A DNA stretch of 64,000 nt, taken from contig NC_023036.2 in NCBI RefSeq assembly GCF_000317305.3, forward strand, positions 1,426,001 to 1,490,000, given 5' to 3'. Shown one piece after another: positions 47,256 through 56,866 of this stretch; the stretch's first letter is position 1, and each line of letters starts with the position of its first letter. Under the pieces are notes generated by a model. The model was given only the letters and a program-made list of their open reading frames with translations, was not told where the DNA came from and searched no databases. The stretch is from Mycolicibacterium neoaurum VKM Ac-1815D. GTDB taxonomy: Bacteria; Actinomycetota; Actinomycetes; Mycobacteriales; Mycobacteriaceae. A program made the translations under genes and the position numbers.

Positions 47256-48304
47256 CCGCCACGGCCGACCGGCCCGAACTCGTCGAGGATGTCGAGAACC
47301 GGTTGCGCCTGGTCGGCCGCGATGTCCGCCGCGCGATGCTCGACGCGATCCCCGACGGTGAGCCGGTCCAGTGGCTCTACGCCCCGATGCGGGAGTATCC
47401 GATGCGGCCCAGCAAGGCCTTGCGTCCGGCGTTGTGCCTGTCCAGTGGGCGATCCTTCGGCGCGGATTCATCGGCGCTGACGGGTATCGCCGTGGCGATC
47501 GAATTGCTGCACAATGCCTTTCTCGTCCACGACGATATCGCCGACGGCAGCGAGATGCGCCGCGGCAGGCCCACGCTGACGGCCTCCTACGGCACGGCAG
47601 CGGCACTCAACGCCGGCGACGCCCTCGCCATCGTGGCCAGTCAGGTCTTACGGCGGGCCACCCGGCAGCTGGACCGAAGCCTGGCAGAGCAGGTGATGGC
47701 GGAGTTCGACACGATGGCGCTGCGCACCCTGGAGGGCCAGGCCACCGAGGTCGGATGGCAGCTCGACAATGTCGAAAACCTCACGCCGTCAGACTATCTC
47801 GACTTGATCATGCACAAGACCTGTTGGTACACCACCATCTACCCGTTGCGCGTCGGGGCGCTGGTCGGATCGAACGGCACCGCCGAGTTGGCACCGATGA
47901 TCCGGTTCGGTTTCCACTTCGGGGCGGCATTCCAGATCCGCGATGACCTGCTGAACCTCATCGGTGAGGAAAAGACCTACGGTAAGGAGATTCTCGGCGA
48001 TCTGTACGAGGGAAAGCGGACCCTGACGCTGGTGCACCTGATGGACGTGGCACGCGGAAAGGATCGTGCGGTACTGCGTCATTATCTGCGATGTGACCGG
48101 GCCGACCGGGACGAGGCCATGGTGCACAAGGTGCGCTCGCTGATGGACGACTACGGCAGCATCGCCTTCACCCGTGAGTACGCCGAGGGCATCCTGGTGG
48201 TGGCCGAAGAGTATTTCGAGCAGGCGTTCGCCGGCGCCCGCCAGGGCCCGGATCTGGATTTCCTGCGTGCGCTGGTTCCGTATGTGTGGGCACGCCGGCG
48301 CTAG
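47252..48304 (+). CDS. Polyprenyl diphosphate synthase (trans-prenyltransferase)
   Basis: Condenses isopentenyl diphosphate with an allylic diphosphate. The protein has 350 residues. The first Asp-rich motif HDDIADGSEMRRGRP has Asp 94, 95 and 98; the second, FQIRDDLLNLIG, keeps Asp 231/232 but has Asn 235 in place of the last Asp. KALRPALCLSSG, TLEGQATEV and KTCWYTTIYPLRVGAL are also typical of the family. Product chain length is not readable; GGPP or a shorter product is likely from the size. GTG 47252 overlaps the preceding stop. No terpene cyclase is visible in the window. Confidence 0.9.
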   Translation: MTATADRPELVEDVENRLRLVGRDVRRAMLDAIPDGEPVQWLYAPMREYPMRPSKALRPALCLSSGRSFGADSSALTGIAVAIELLHNAFLVHDDIADGSEMRRGRPTLTASYGTAAALNAGDALAIVASQVLRRATRQLDRSLAEQVMAEFDTMALRTLEGQATEVGWQLDNVENLTPSDYLDLIMHKTCWYTTIYPLRVGALVGSNGTAELAPMIRFGFHFGAAFQIRDDLLNLIGEEKTYGKEILGDLYEGKRTLTLVHLMDVARGKDRAVLRHYLRCDRADRDEAMVHKVRSLMDDYGSIAFTREYAEGILVVAEEYFEQAFAGARQGPDLDFLRALVPYVWARRR

Positions 48305-48358
48305 AAACTCCCGTGTTCGGGTGGTCCGGAATTCCGTTAGGGTCGAACCGGGGGTCAG

Positions 48359-49495
48359 ATGGCGCGGCGTTCGGTTTCACGGTTGGAGGTCAGTGGATAC
48401 CGCTTCCTGACTCGCAGGATCGAATATGCGTTGGTCTGCCGGGACACCCGGATGCTCGACGATCCGCTTCGTATCCAGCGCCTTTCGCTGGCCTCCGGGC
48501 TCGCCGTCGCCGCGATCGTGCTGGCGGTGTGCGCCGTGCTGGCGCTGCTGCGCCCGCACGGTCCGCTGGGTGATGACCCCATCGTGGTGGTCAGGGAGTC
48601 CGGGGCGATGTATGTCCGGGTCGGCGACACCGTGCACCCCACCCCCAACCTGGCGTCGGCCCGGTTGATCGCGGGCACCCCGGCCCAGCCCCGCGTGGTC
48701 GGTGCCGCGATGCTCGACGAAGCCGAACTCGGTCCCGCGATGGGAATAGCGGGCGCCCCGAACAGCATCGGCGTGGTACTGGACGCAGCCCCGACGGTCT
48801 GGACGCTCTGCGACGGCGCCCCCGAACGCGCCACCACCCTGATCGTCGGCGTCCCCGTCGCGCCATCGGTCGCCCCGCCGATGCTGGTCACCGCCCGAGG
48901 ATCGGCGCGCACCTACCTGCTGCACGACGGGCGTAAGCGCGCTGTCGACCTGCGCGATCGTTCCGCCGTCGGCGAGATGAGATTGGAAGGTGTTGTCCCA
49001 CTCAATGTGTCGCGAGTGCTGCTCGACATGCTGCCCGAGTCGACCGCCGCGCACACCACGGTTCCGGCGGCCGCGCCGGTGGGTGCGGAGTTCGGCGATG
49101 TGCTGTGCGCGCAATGGCGATGGACCGGGATCGGGCAGTCACCCGAGACCACGACCTTCACCGCGACCGCCGCACCCGCGGGGCCGTCATCGGTCGCCCT
49201 CGCCCAGGCCGACGGCCCCGGTCCGCATATCGACGCGGTGTCGATCCCGCCGGGTCGCAGTGTCTATGTCCGTGCCGCCGGCTCGGCCGGGGACGGGTCG
49301 ACGACCGGCCCGTGCTATCTGATCACCGGGACCGGGGCGGCGTTCGGTATACGTGACGACGAGTCGGCGGCCGCACTCGGGTTGCCGCAGGCGCCCGGTG
49401 CCGCGCCATGGCCGGTCCTCGCCGTGCTACCGCACGGACCCGAACTGGCCATCGACAGCGCCCTCCTGATGCGCGATGTCCTCACCCCGCCGTGA
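48359..49495 (+). CDS. eccB4: ESX-4 secretion protein EccB4
   Basis: Type VII secretion core component with one inner-membrane helix and a periplasmic domain. The 378-residue protein begins VSRLEVSGYRFLTRRIEYALVCRDTRM, the EccB cytosolic start, then membrane helix LASGLAVAAIVLAVCAVLALL (about 43-63), then repeat-like periplasmic segments with paired Cys (LCDGAP, VLCAQW, PCYLI). It is shorter than the roughly 470 residues of other EccB4 proteins. ATG 48359 follows GGGGG. Its last 69 nt overlap the convergent mycP4 gene. Confidence 0.92.
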   Translation: MARRSVSRLEVSGYRFLTRRIEYALVCRDTRMLDDPLRIQRLSLASGLAVAAIVLAVCAVLALLRPHGPLGDDPIVVVRESGAMYVRVGDTVHPTPNLASARLIAGTPAQPRVVGAAMLDEAELGPAMGIAGAPNSIGVVLDAAPTVWTLCDGAPERATTLIVGVPVAPSVAPPMLVTARGSARTYLLHDGRKRAVDLRDRSAVGEMRLEGVVPLNVSRVLLDMLPESTAAHTTVPAAAPVGAEFGDVLCAQWRWTGIGQSPETTTFTATAAPAGPSSVALAQADGPGPHIDAVSIPPGRSVYVRAAGSAGDGSTTGPCYLITGTGAAFGIRDDESAAALGLPQAPGAAPWPVLAVLPHGPELAIDSALLMRDVLTPP

Positions 49496-50794
49496 CCGCA
49501 GTGGTGGGATCACCGCCGCAGCAACGGCCAGCACAGCGCACAGGGCCGCACCGATCACCGCGAATCGGTTGCCGGGCACGGAATGAGCCGGCACCGGTGA
49601 ATCCACCGCGCGGGCGGTGCCCGCCGGCGCTTCACCGATGCCGTCCAGCGCGGCGAGCACATCGACGACTCCGCTGCCCACCAGTGGATCCCAGCCCGCA
49701 CCCGTTCGCCGCGCGGTGCTCTCGATGCGGTGCATCACCTGTCTGGCGGTCAACTGCGGTGCCACCGACCGCAGCAGTGCGACCACCCCCGATACCACCG
49801 GGGTGGCATAACTGGTTCCGGAAATCGGTTGTGGCCCGCCGTGTCCTGGCATCACATCGACGGTCCCGTCGCCGGCCGGGCTCAACGACACCACCCCTTC
49901 GCCGGGGGCGGCGACATCCACCCACGGGCCGCCGAGGGTGAACCGCGACGGCCTGCCCTCGGCGTCGACCGAGCCCACAGTGAGCACCAGGTCGTCATAC
50001 CAGCTCGGACTGACCACCACATCTACCCGATTCCAATCGGGTTCATGCCGGTGACCCGGATCCGGGGCGGGGTTCTGCTTCGGGCAGGTGCCGCGGCCAC
50101 CGACGTTGCCGGCCGCCGCGACCACCACCGCATTGCGCACATCGACCGCGTAGGCCAAGGCCGCACCGAGTGCCCGATCGTCGAGGTCGGTTGCGGCGTC
50201 CAGGCATGCCACCGAGGCGATGTTGATGACCGTTGCGCCCTGGTCGGCGGCGCTGCGCACCGCGGCCGCGAGCGAATCGACATCGCCGATACCCTCGGGT
50301 GCGGCACCATCGCTGGTGCGGAACGTCATCGACGATTGCCGGATCGCCAGGATCGCTGCCTCGGGTGCGATACCGCCGAAACCGGACACCGGGTCGTAGG
50401 TCGCGCCGACCAGTCCGGCCACGATGGTGCCGTGCCCGTCGCAATCCTGGGTACCGTCCCCGGTCGATACGTAATCACCACCCGGCAGCAGACGCGGCAG
50501 CAGGCGATGCGGGTTCACGCCGGTGTCGATCACGGCGACGACCTGGCCCGACCCGCGAGTCCGTGCCCAGGCTGCCTGCAGATCGGGTCGCGCAGGACGC
50601 ACCGGCGGCGGGGTGGCGGGTATCGCCACGCACGGCTGGGTCTGCTCGGTCGGGCTGCGGGGCGCGGCGGGTCCCGGGGCGGGAACGCGCGTCATGTCGA
50701 TGGCCGGCGGTCCCACTGCGGCGGCCGGGGCGGCGACGACCACCGGTGCGATCACCACCATGAGCACGGCGGCCATCCCACCCACGCGTCTCAC
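49427..50794 (-). CDS. mycP4: ESX-4 mycosin protease MycP4
   Basis: A subtilisin-like serine protease anchored to the inner membrane facing the periplasm; essential for type VII secretion complex stability. The protein has 455 residues: signal peptide (AAVLMVVIAPVVVAAPAAA), catalytic Asp 90 in VVAVIDTGV, His 121 in CDGHGTIVAGLVGA, oxyanion Asn 230 in AAAGN, Ser 328 in SGTSYATPVVSGVVALL, then a C-terminal helix AVIGAALCAVLAVAAAVIPPL with a cytosolic tail. GTG 50794 overlaps the eccD4 stop (GTGA). The 3' 69 nt overlap eccB4 on the other strand. Confidence 0.94.
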   Translation of the reverse strand: MRRVGGMAAVLMVVIAPVVVAAPAAAVGPPAIDMTRVPAPGPAAPRSPTEQTQPCVAIPATPPPVRPARPDLQAAWARTRGSGQVVAVIDTGVNPHRLLPRLLPGGDYVSTGDGTQDCDGHGTIVAGLVGATYDPVSGFGGIAPEAAILAIRQSSMTFRTSDGAAPEGIGDVDSLAAAVRSAADQGATVINIASVACLDAATDLDDRALGAALAYAVDVRNAVVVAAAGNVGGRGTCPKQNPAPDPGHRHEPDWNRVDVVVSPSWYDDLVLTVGSVDAEGRPSRFTLGGPWVDVAAPGEGVVSLSPAGDGTVDVMPGHGGPQPISGTSYATPVVSGVVALLRSVAPQLTARQVMHRIESTARRTGAGWDPLVGSGVVDVLAALDGIGEAPAGTARAVDSPVPAHSVPGNRFAVIGAALCAVLAVAAAVIPPLRSRRGEDIAHQEGAVDGQFGSVR

Positions 50795-52065
50795 AGTAGG
50801 CTCGTCGATCGGACGAGATCGAATACGCCACCGACCCAACAGGCCAGCGGGATGACCGCCGCCGATGCCACGCACTCGACCGCATCGACAACCCTGGTCA
50901 GCACCGGGTTGCCGGGTGCGTGCCGGTCCCGGTACCAGGCGGCCACCGCGAAGGCGGCGACCATCGGCCAGCCGACATGGGTCGGAACGGATATCGCCAA
51001 CAGTGTGAAACCAGCTGCCGCGCAGATCAATCCGGACCATCCCGCCGCGCGCCGGCAACGCGGATCGGCGTACGACCGCACCCGCAGCGAGAGTACCGTC
51101 GCGATCACCGCGACGAGCGCCGCCGTGGCCGGCCATGGTCGCTGTCCCAGCGCGGCGCCCGCTGCCAGGGATATCGCGGCCACGGCGGCGGTCGCCGCGA
51201 AGCCGGCCACCAGACCGGCCAGGCGGTCCCTGGTCTGGTCGGCATGCACGCCGGAGATCGGCCGGCCGGGCCGGATGCCGCCGATGAACAGGGCCAGTCG
51301 TCCCGCCACGGCCAGCTCGCCGAGCGCCACCACGGCCTGCGCGGCACCCTGGGCGGCCAGATCGGCCGACAATGCCATCACGGCAGCGGTCACCACGGTG
51401 ATGGAGCCGGCCCCCGCGGCGATGGCGGTGAACAACAGGTTTCCGGACGCGGTGATCCGCAGCAGCATCACCGACACCGACGCGCAGACCGCGGATGCCA
51501 GTAACAGGTGACCGGGACCGGGCCGGCCCGGTGTGGCGAGAAATGCTGCCGTACCGCCGAACACAACACACAGCAGCATCGCCCAGCGCTGCTCGGTCCG
51601 CATCCCGACGAGCAGTGCGCCCACCGCGACCATGGCCGCGAGCCCCGCCGTGGCCGGTGGGTTCGCGCCGGTCACCCCGCAGAGTACGAGGATGGCTGCG
51701 GTGGCCATGCCCGCGATGGTCCAACCGGCCGCCGATGGTGCCGGCGGCGGCCGATCCGGTCCGGCATCGGCCAGGGTTGCGCAGGCATCGGCGGGCACCG
51801 GTCCCGGCGCCGGGGACTGGGCGGGCGACAGCACGATGAGATCCCCGTCATGAACCCCGTTGTCGTGCAGGCTCATCGACTCGTCACAGCGGTCGCCGTT
51901 GACCCGGTCCAGACGCCAGCCGGCCTGCGGTGGGTCGGTATCGGCCGCCAACCCGACGATATCGGGGATGAGCAAACCGAGCCTGGCATGCCGTGGCAAC
52001 GACAGGTCGACGGCATGCGGTGTGTGTGCGCACTGAATCGTCACCCGGCACAACGGATCATCCAT
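50791..52065 (-). CDS. eccD4: ESX-4 membrane protein EccD4
   Basis: The multi-pass subunit of the type VII channel. The 424-residue protein has an N-terminal ubiquitin-like cytosolic domain (1-90, with LSLPRHARLGLLIPDIVGLAAD and HDNGVHDGDLIVLSP), then about eleven membrane helices from TIAGMATAAILVLCGVTGA to VIPLACWVGGVFDLV. ATG 52065 has AGGGGG upstream; a longer frame exists but lacks family similarity. It is upstream of mycP4 with overlap and divergent from eccC4 with 97 nt between starts. Confidence 0.92.
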   Translation of the reverse strand: MDDPLCRVTIQCAHTPHAVDLSLPRHARLGLLIPDIVGLAADTDPPQAGWRLDRVNGDRCDESMSLHDNGVHDGDLIVLSPAQSPAPGPVPADACATLADAGPDRPPPAPSAAGWTIAGMATAAILVLCGVTGANPPATAGLAAMVAVGALLVGMRTEQRWAMLLCVVFGGTAAFLATPGRPGPGHLLLASAVCASVSVMLLRITASGNLLFTAIAAGAGSITVVTAAVMALSADLAAQGAAQAVVALGELAVAGRLALFIGGIRPGRPISGVHADQTRDRLAGLVAGFAATAAVAAISLAAGAALGQRPWPATAALVAVIATVLSLRVRSYADPRCRRAAGWSGLICAAAGFTLLAISVPTHVGWPMVAAFAVAAWYRDRHAPGNPVLTRVVDAVECVASAAVIPLACWVGGVFDLVRSTSLL

Positions 52066-52162
52066 GACAGCCCCCTGCGTCTCACCGTAATCGGTGCGCA
52101 TGTGTCGTCCGCGCACCAGAATTCGGCGGAACCGAACGCCACCGCGCTGCGTCAGTGGTGGC

Positions 52163-55100
52163 ATGGAGTTCGTCAGGGACCACCGGGCACCGGCACCGCA
52201 GGTGCCCTCGGGTGCGGTGCGGGTGCGTCCACCACCGGAGGTGCCTGCCGTGCCGCAGGCCAATCCGCTGATCCGGTTGTTGCCGGTCGTCATGCTCGTG
52301 GCGGCCGGCGGCATGGTGGTCCTCTATCTGTCCGGTGACCGACTGCCCACCGCGCGCAGCCCCATGTACCTGGTGCTGCCGGTGATGATGCTCGTGTCCG
52401 TGCTGGCGACGGCAGCCCACGGTATGCGGGGCCGCACCACCGAAATCGACGCGGGACGTCGCGATTACCTTCGCTACCTGGACGGGGTGGGCCAGGATGC
52501 GGCTGCCACCGCCGATGCCCAACACGCCAACCTGCTCTGGACGCACCCGGACCCCGCCGCGCTGTGGACCGTCGCCGGGACCGCGCGGATGTGGGAGCGC
52601 CGTGCGACGGACCCGGATTTCTGCCTGGTCCGCGTCGGCATCGGCCCGGCTATTCTCGCGACACCGCTGACCGTCGAGGACAGTTCGCCGGTCGGTGAGA
52701 CCGACCCGGTCACCCAGGCCGCCTTGGACGCGCTGCTGACATCGCACGCCATCGTGCCGGGACTGCCGGTGGTCACCGAGCTGTCCGGTCATCTCGGCTT
52801 CGGCGGGGCCGCGGCGGCGGCCCGTGATCTGGTGCGGGCCATCGTGTGTCAACTCGCGGTGTGGCACAGTCCCGCCGATATCCGGATCGTCGCGCGGGCC
52901 GGGGCCGGGGCCGGGGCGGGCGACCGGTGCTGGGATTGGCTGAAGTGGCTGCCGCACCACGCGTACGCGTCGAGCGCGGCGCGCACCGTGCTGATCGTCG
53001 ACGACGACCGACCGGTCGCGGCGGGTGCGGCCGATATCGTGTTGGAACTCGGCGGGCACGGCGACCGACGGATCGAGGCAGGTCCGGGGTCCGATGCGGT
53101 GTCAGCCGAGCAGGCGCTGCTGTGCGCGCGCCGGGTGGCGCGGTGGCGACCGGGCGCGGCGCGCTCCGGCGCGGCGGTGCCCGGCTGGGCAGAGCTGGTG
53201 GGAATGGATGGTCCGCCACTGCGCTCACCGGACTCTCGGGTCCGGTTGCGCGTACCGATCGGCACCGGCGACGGACCCGACAACCGGGGCATGCCGGTGT
53301 ATCTGGACATCAAAGAGGCCGCCGAGGGTGGGATGGGTCCGCACGGTCTGTGTGTCGGCGCCACCGGGTCGGGCAAGTCGGAGTTCCTGCGCACCCTCGT
53401 TCTCGGTCTGGCCGCCATGCACACCTCCGACGAATTGAACCTGGCGCTGATCGATTTCAAGGGTGGGGCGACGTTCCTCGGATTCGAACGGTTGTCTCAT
53501 GTCGCAGCGGTGATCACCAATCTCGCCGAGGAGGCGCATCTGGTCAGCCGGATGCAGGCCGCGCTGACCGGAGAGATGCAGCGCCGCCAGCAGCTGCTGC
53601 GCGCGAGCGGTACCGGCAACATCACCGAGTACCGGCGTGCGCGGGCGGCCGGTCGGGATCTGACCGTGCTCCCGGTGCTCTTCCTCGTCATCGACGAGTT
53701 CTCCGAACTGCTCAGCCGACATCCGGACTTCGCCGAGGTGTTCCTTGCCGTCGGCAGGCTCGGACGCTCGCTGGGTATGCATCTGCTGCTGGCCAGTCAG
53801 CGCCTCGATGAGGGCAGACTGCGCGGCCTTGAGGCCCACCTTTCCTATCGGATATGCCTGAAGACGTTCTCCACCAGTGACTCTCGTGCTGTCATCGGCG
53901 TTCCCGACGCCTATGATTTGTCGGCCGAGCCGGGGTCTGCCTACCTGAAAACCGTCGACGGCGAGCTCGTGAAACTGCGCACCACCTATGTCTCCGGGCC
54001 GGCGCGACGGGTCGCCGAGGAGCCGGCAGGCGTCGCGTTGTTCACCTTGTTCCCGCCTCCGGCCGCGCCGACCGGCAGTGCGCGGCAGGTACCCACTGTG
54101 CTCGAGACGATGCTCGATCGGTTGGCCGGTCATGGACGTCCCGCGCACCGCATCTGGTTGCCGCCGTTGTCCGCACCGCCGACGCTGACCGATCTGCTGA
54201 CAGAACACGACGGTCCGAGACTGACGGCGCCGATCGGTTTGGTGGACAACGCCTTCGACCAGCGTCGGGACCCGTTCACGGTCGATCTGACCGGCGCCGG
54301 TGGGCATGTGGCGGTGGTGGGGGCGACCCGGTCGGGCAAGTCCACCGCGTTGTGCACCCTGCTGCTGGCGCTCGCGATGCGGCACGGCCCCGGCGACATC
54401 CAGTTCTACTGCCTGGATCTCGGCGGGGGCACTCTGGCAGCGCTGCGCGGGCTCCCTCATATCGGGGTGCTGGCCGGACGTGATGAACCCGAGCTCGTCG
54501 CCCGCACGATCGCGACGGTCCAGACGCTGATCCGGCGGCGGGCGGCCCAGCCTGCGAGATCCGACGGCTATGGCGAGGTCTTCCTCGTCATTGATGGCTG
54601 GGCGGCACTGCGCGAGGATGGGGGTGTCTTCCAGGACGCGGTCACCGACATCGCGGCACACGGTCTGGCGCACGGGGTACACGTCATGATCTCGGCGGCA
54701 CGGTGGGCCGAACTGCGGCCGGCGCTCAAGGACCAACTCGGCAGCCGGGTGGAGCTGCGCCTCGGCGAACCGGGGGAGTCCGAGATCCACCGGACGGCGG
54801 CCCGCCAACTGACGGGCAGCCCGCCGGGAACCGCGCTCACCCGCGACGGAAATCTGGCCGCATTGGCCCTGCCACACCTGGACTCTTCCGATGTCGCCGG
54901 CTCCGTGCGGGCCGTCCTGACCCGTCACCCCGGCCCCACGGCGCCACCGGTGCGGTTGCTGCCGGCGCGACTGGACCGCGAGCGGTTGCCCCGGTCGGTG
55001 CGCCCCCGGACACATGTCGTCATGGGTATCGGTGAGACCGAACTCGGCGCGGTGACGGTCGATTTCACCGACTCGGCGCATCTGATCGTGCTCGGCGACA

Positions 55101-55699
55101 GCGGTTGCGGGAAGACCGCCCTGTTGCGGACCCTGTGCGTGCAGTTGACCAAGGCCTGTGAGCCCGGTGAGGTGCGGCTCTACCTCGCCGACGCGCGACG
55201 AACACTGCTCGGTGTCGTCGATGATGCGCACCTCGGCGGATATGCCATCTCTGCGGCCATCCTCGGTGAGCAGCTGCGGGGGCTGGCCGACATGCTCCGC
55301 GGGCGCCTGCCCGGGGCCTCGGTCTCCCAGCAGGAGCTGCGTGACCGGTCCTGGTGGTCGGGCCCGGAAATCTACCTCGTCGTCGACGATCACGAGCTGC
55401 TGACCGCCGGCACCGATCCGCTGAACCCACTGCTGGAGTTCCTGCCCTATGCCAGGGATATCGGGCTGCACCTCGTCGTCGCTCGTCGTGCCGGGGGAGC
55501 GGCACGCGCTCTCTACGATCCGGTGCCCGCGATGATGCGCGAGCTCGGCAGCGCGGGGTTGGTGATGAGCACTGCCACCGACGAGGGCCCGTTGCTTGGC
55601 GCCACCCGCCCGGCGGTGTTGCCGCCGGGTCGGGCGACGCTGGTGCTGCGCGGACATGCCGTCGAACGTGTCCAGATCGCCTGGACCGAGCCGCCGTGA
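52163..55699 (+). CDS. eccC4: ESX-4 secretion ATPase EccC4 (FtsK/SpoIIIE type)
   Basis: The motor ATPase of the secretion system. The 1178-residue protein has two N-terminal membrane helices (LLPVVMLVAAGGMVVLYL and MYLVLPVMMLVSVLATAA) and three ATPase domains with Walker A motifs GATGSGKSE (about 399), GATRSGKST (about 720) and GDSGCGKTA (about 978). The first domain has a Walker B, LFLVIDEFSEL, as the catalytically key module. ATG 52163 gives the family N-terminus with RVRPPPEVP. It is coupled to the next gene by a GTGA overlap. Confidence 0.95.
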   Translation: MEFVRDHRAPAPQVPSGAVRVRPPPEVPAVPQANPLIRLLPVVMLVAAGGMVVLYLSGDRLPTARSPMYLVLPVMMLVSVLATAAHGMRGRTTEIDAGRRDYLRYLDGVGQDAAATADAQHANLLWTHPDPAALWTVAGTARMWERRATDPDFCLVRVGIGPAILATPLTVEDSSPVGETDPVTQAALDALLTSHAIVPGLPVVTELSGHLGFGGAAAAARDLVRAIVCQLAVWHSPADIRIVARAGAGAGAGDRCWDWLKWLPHHAYASSAARTVLIVDDDRPVAAGAADIVLELGGHGDRRIEAGPGSDAVSAEQALLCARRVARWRPGAARSGAAVPGWAELVGMDGPPLRSPDSRVRLRVPIGTGDGPDNRGMPVYLDIKEAAEGGMGPHGLCVGATGSGKSEFLRTLVLGLAAMHTSDELNLALIDFKGGATFLGFERLSHVAAVITNLAEEAHLVSRMQAALTGEMQRRQQLLRASGTGNITEYRRARAAGRDLTVLPVLFLVIDEFSELLSRHPDFAEVFLAVGRLGRSLGMHLLLASQRLDEGRLRGLEAHLSYRICLKTFSTSDSRAVIGVPDAYDLSAEPGSAYLKTVDGELVKLRTTYVSGPARRVAEEPAGVALFTLFPPPAAPTGSARQVPTVLETMLDRLAGHGRPAHRIWLPPLSAPPTLTDLLTEHDGPRLTAPIGLVDNAFDQRRDPFTVDLTGAGGHVAVVGATRSGKSTALCTLLLALAMRHGPGDIQFYCLDLGGGTLAALRGLPHIGVLAGRDEPELVARTIATVQTLIRRRAAQPARSDGYGEVFLVIDGWAALREDGGVFQDAVTDIAAHGLAHGVHVMISAARWAELRPALKDQLGSRVELRLGEPGESEIHRTAARQLTGSPPGTALTRDGNLAALALPHLDSSDVAGSVRAVLTRHPGPTAPPVRLLPARLDRERLPRSVRPRTHVVMGIGETELGAVTVDFTDSAHLIVLGDSGCGKTALLRTLCVQLTKACEPGEVRLYLADARRTLLGVVDDAHLGGYAISAAILGEQLRGLADMLRGRLPGASVSQQELRDRSWWSGPEIYLVVDDHELLTAGTDPLNPLLEFLPYARDIGLHLVVARRAGGAARALYDPVPAMMRELGSAGLVMSTATDEGPLLGATRPAVLPPGRATLVLRGHAVERVQIAWTEPP

Positions 55700-56796
55700 C
55701 GGTGCTGGTGGTCGGCCCGGCCACCGTGCACGGATCTGTGCCGGTTCGCGCCGATCTGGCCGCGGCGGCGTGCGCGGCGATCGATGATCGGTACACAGTT
55801 GTCGATGACGGGCCGGTGGATGTCGACGATTTGTGGCGCACCGTTCTGCAGGTCGATGTCGAACGCTCGGGTCCGGTGCTGCTGGTCTGCCCAGGGTGGT
55901 GGCATCCGCGCCGCGTCGATCGCGTCTGCCGCGCCGTCGGCGGTGAACCCGTTGTCCGGCAACGGCACACCGTGTATCGCCGGGCGGCGGATGTGATCGT
56001 CGAGATCGCCGAGGAGTTCGTCCTCGTCCGCGTCGACGACCGGGTGGTGGCCTCGATACCGAGGGTCGGTGACACCGTCGCCGAGCAGGTCACGGCGCAG
56101 ATCACGGTGGGCACGACGGTTCTGCTCGACGCGCCGGTCGGGGTGTCCGGTGCGCGAGGACTTGCCGAGACCATCGCCGGCGATGTGCTGGCCGGTGGCC
56201 GCGATGCCGCGATCGTGGACGACCATGTGTTGGTCCGCGAGACCGCCGGCTGTGCTCGGCCACGCCGGATGCGCATGTCGCCGATCTTGGCCGGCGTGAC
56301 GGCGGTGGCAATGTGTGGGACAGGGTTGTTCTGGCAGGTTGACCGCCCATCAGCGGCGCAGGACCAGCTGGTGGTCGAGGGGCGGGTTGCCGTGCTGCTG
56401 CCCGCGAACTGGGAGCGCAAGCGCCTCATCGACGGACCGGGTTCACCACGGCTGCAGTCGATCTCGGCGGAGCATCCGGATGCGGCGATCCTGCTCACCC
56501 AATCACCGGCCGGTCCGGACCCGGTCGCCGTGCTGGCGGCGGCGCTCGCGGTTCAACCCACCGGGGTCTTCACCGACTTTCGGGAGCATGACCGGCGCGG
56601 GGAGCGCGATGTCATCAGCTATACCGAGAATAGGCCGGGTCGGACCATCGAGTGGGTGGTGTTCGCCGACGGACCGGTGCGGATCGCGATCGGCTGTCAG
56701 CGCCCTCGGCAGATCCGCAGCCACTGCGATCTGGCGGTGCGCTCGGCGCATGCGGTGCCGGCTGACGGAGCTCCGAAAGAAGGTGGAACCGAATGA
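55696..56796 (+). CDS. Type VII secretion-associated protein (Rv3446c family)
   Basis: A 366-residue ESX-4-associated protein corresponding by position and layout to the conserved gene between eccC4 and esxU in mycobacteria. A soluble N-terminal region with VVGPATVHGSVPVRADLA and LLVCPGWWHPRRVDRVC precedes one membrane helix, ILAGVTAVAMCGTGLFW (about 199-215), and an outer C-terminal domain (VAVLLPANWERKRLIDGPGSPRLQ). The topology suggests a sensor or scaffold; its role is not established. GTG 55696 overlaps the eccC4 stop. Confidence 0.88.
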   Translation: MTVLVVGPATVHGSVPVRADLAAAACAAIDDRYTVVDDGPVDVDDLWRTVLQVDVERSGPVLLVCPGWWHPRRVDRVCRAVGGEPVVRQRHTVYRRAADVIVEIAEEFVLVRVDDRVVASIPRVGDTVAEQVTAQITVGTTVLLDAPVGVSGARGLAETIAGDVLAGGRDAAIVDDHVLVRETAGCARPRRMRMSPILAGVTAVAMCGTGLFWQVDRPSAAQDQLVVEGRVAVLLPANWERKRLIDGPGSPRLQSISAEHPDAAILLTQSPAGPDPVAVLAAALAVQPTGVFTDFREHDRRGERDVISYTENRPGRTIEWVVFADGPVRIAIGCQRPRQIRSHCDLAVRSAHAVPADGAPKEGGTE

Positions 56797-56866
56797 CCGC
56801 CGGCTGCGTCCAAGACAGATAGAGCGCGTCTGACACCGGACGGCACTTCACGAGGAGGACACCCGA

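Noticed and set aside
49730..51511. 593-codon plus-strand frame over mycP4/eccD4
   Set aside because: Antisense to the mycosin and EccD4 genes, whose catalytic and membrane motifs are intact.
53225..55657. 810-codon minus-strand frame inside eccC4
   Set aside because: Shadow of EccC4; Gln/Arg/Gly-rich with no domain, while the plus strand has three Walker A motifs.
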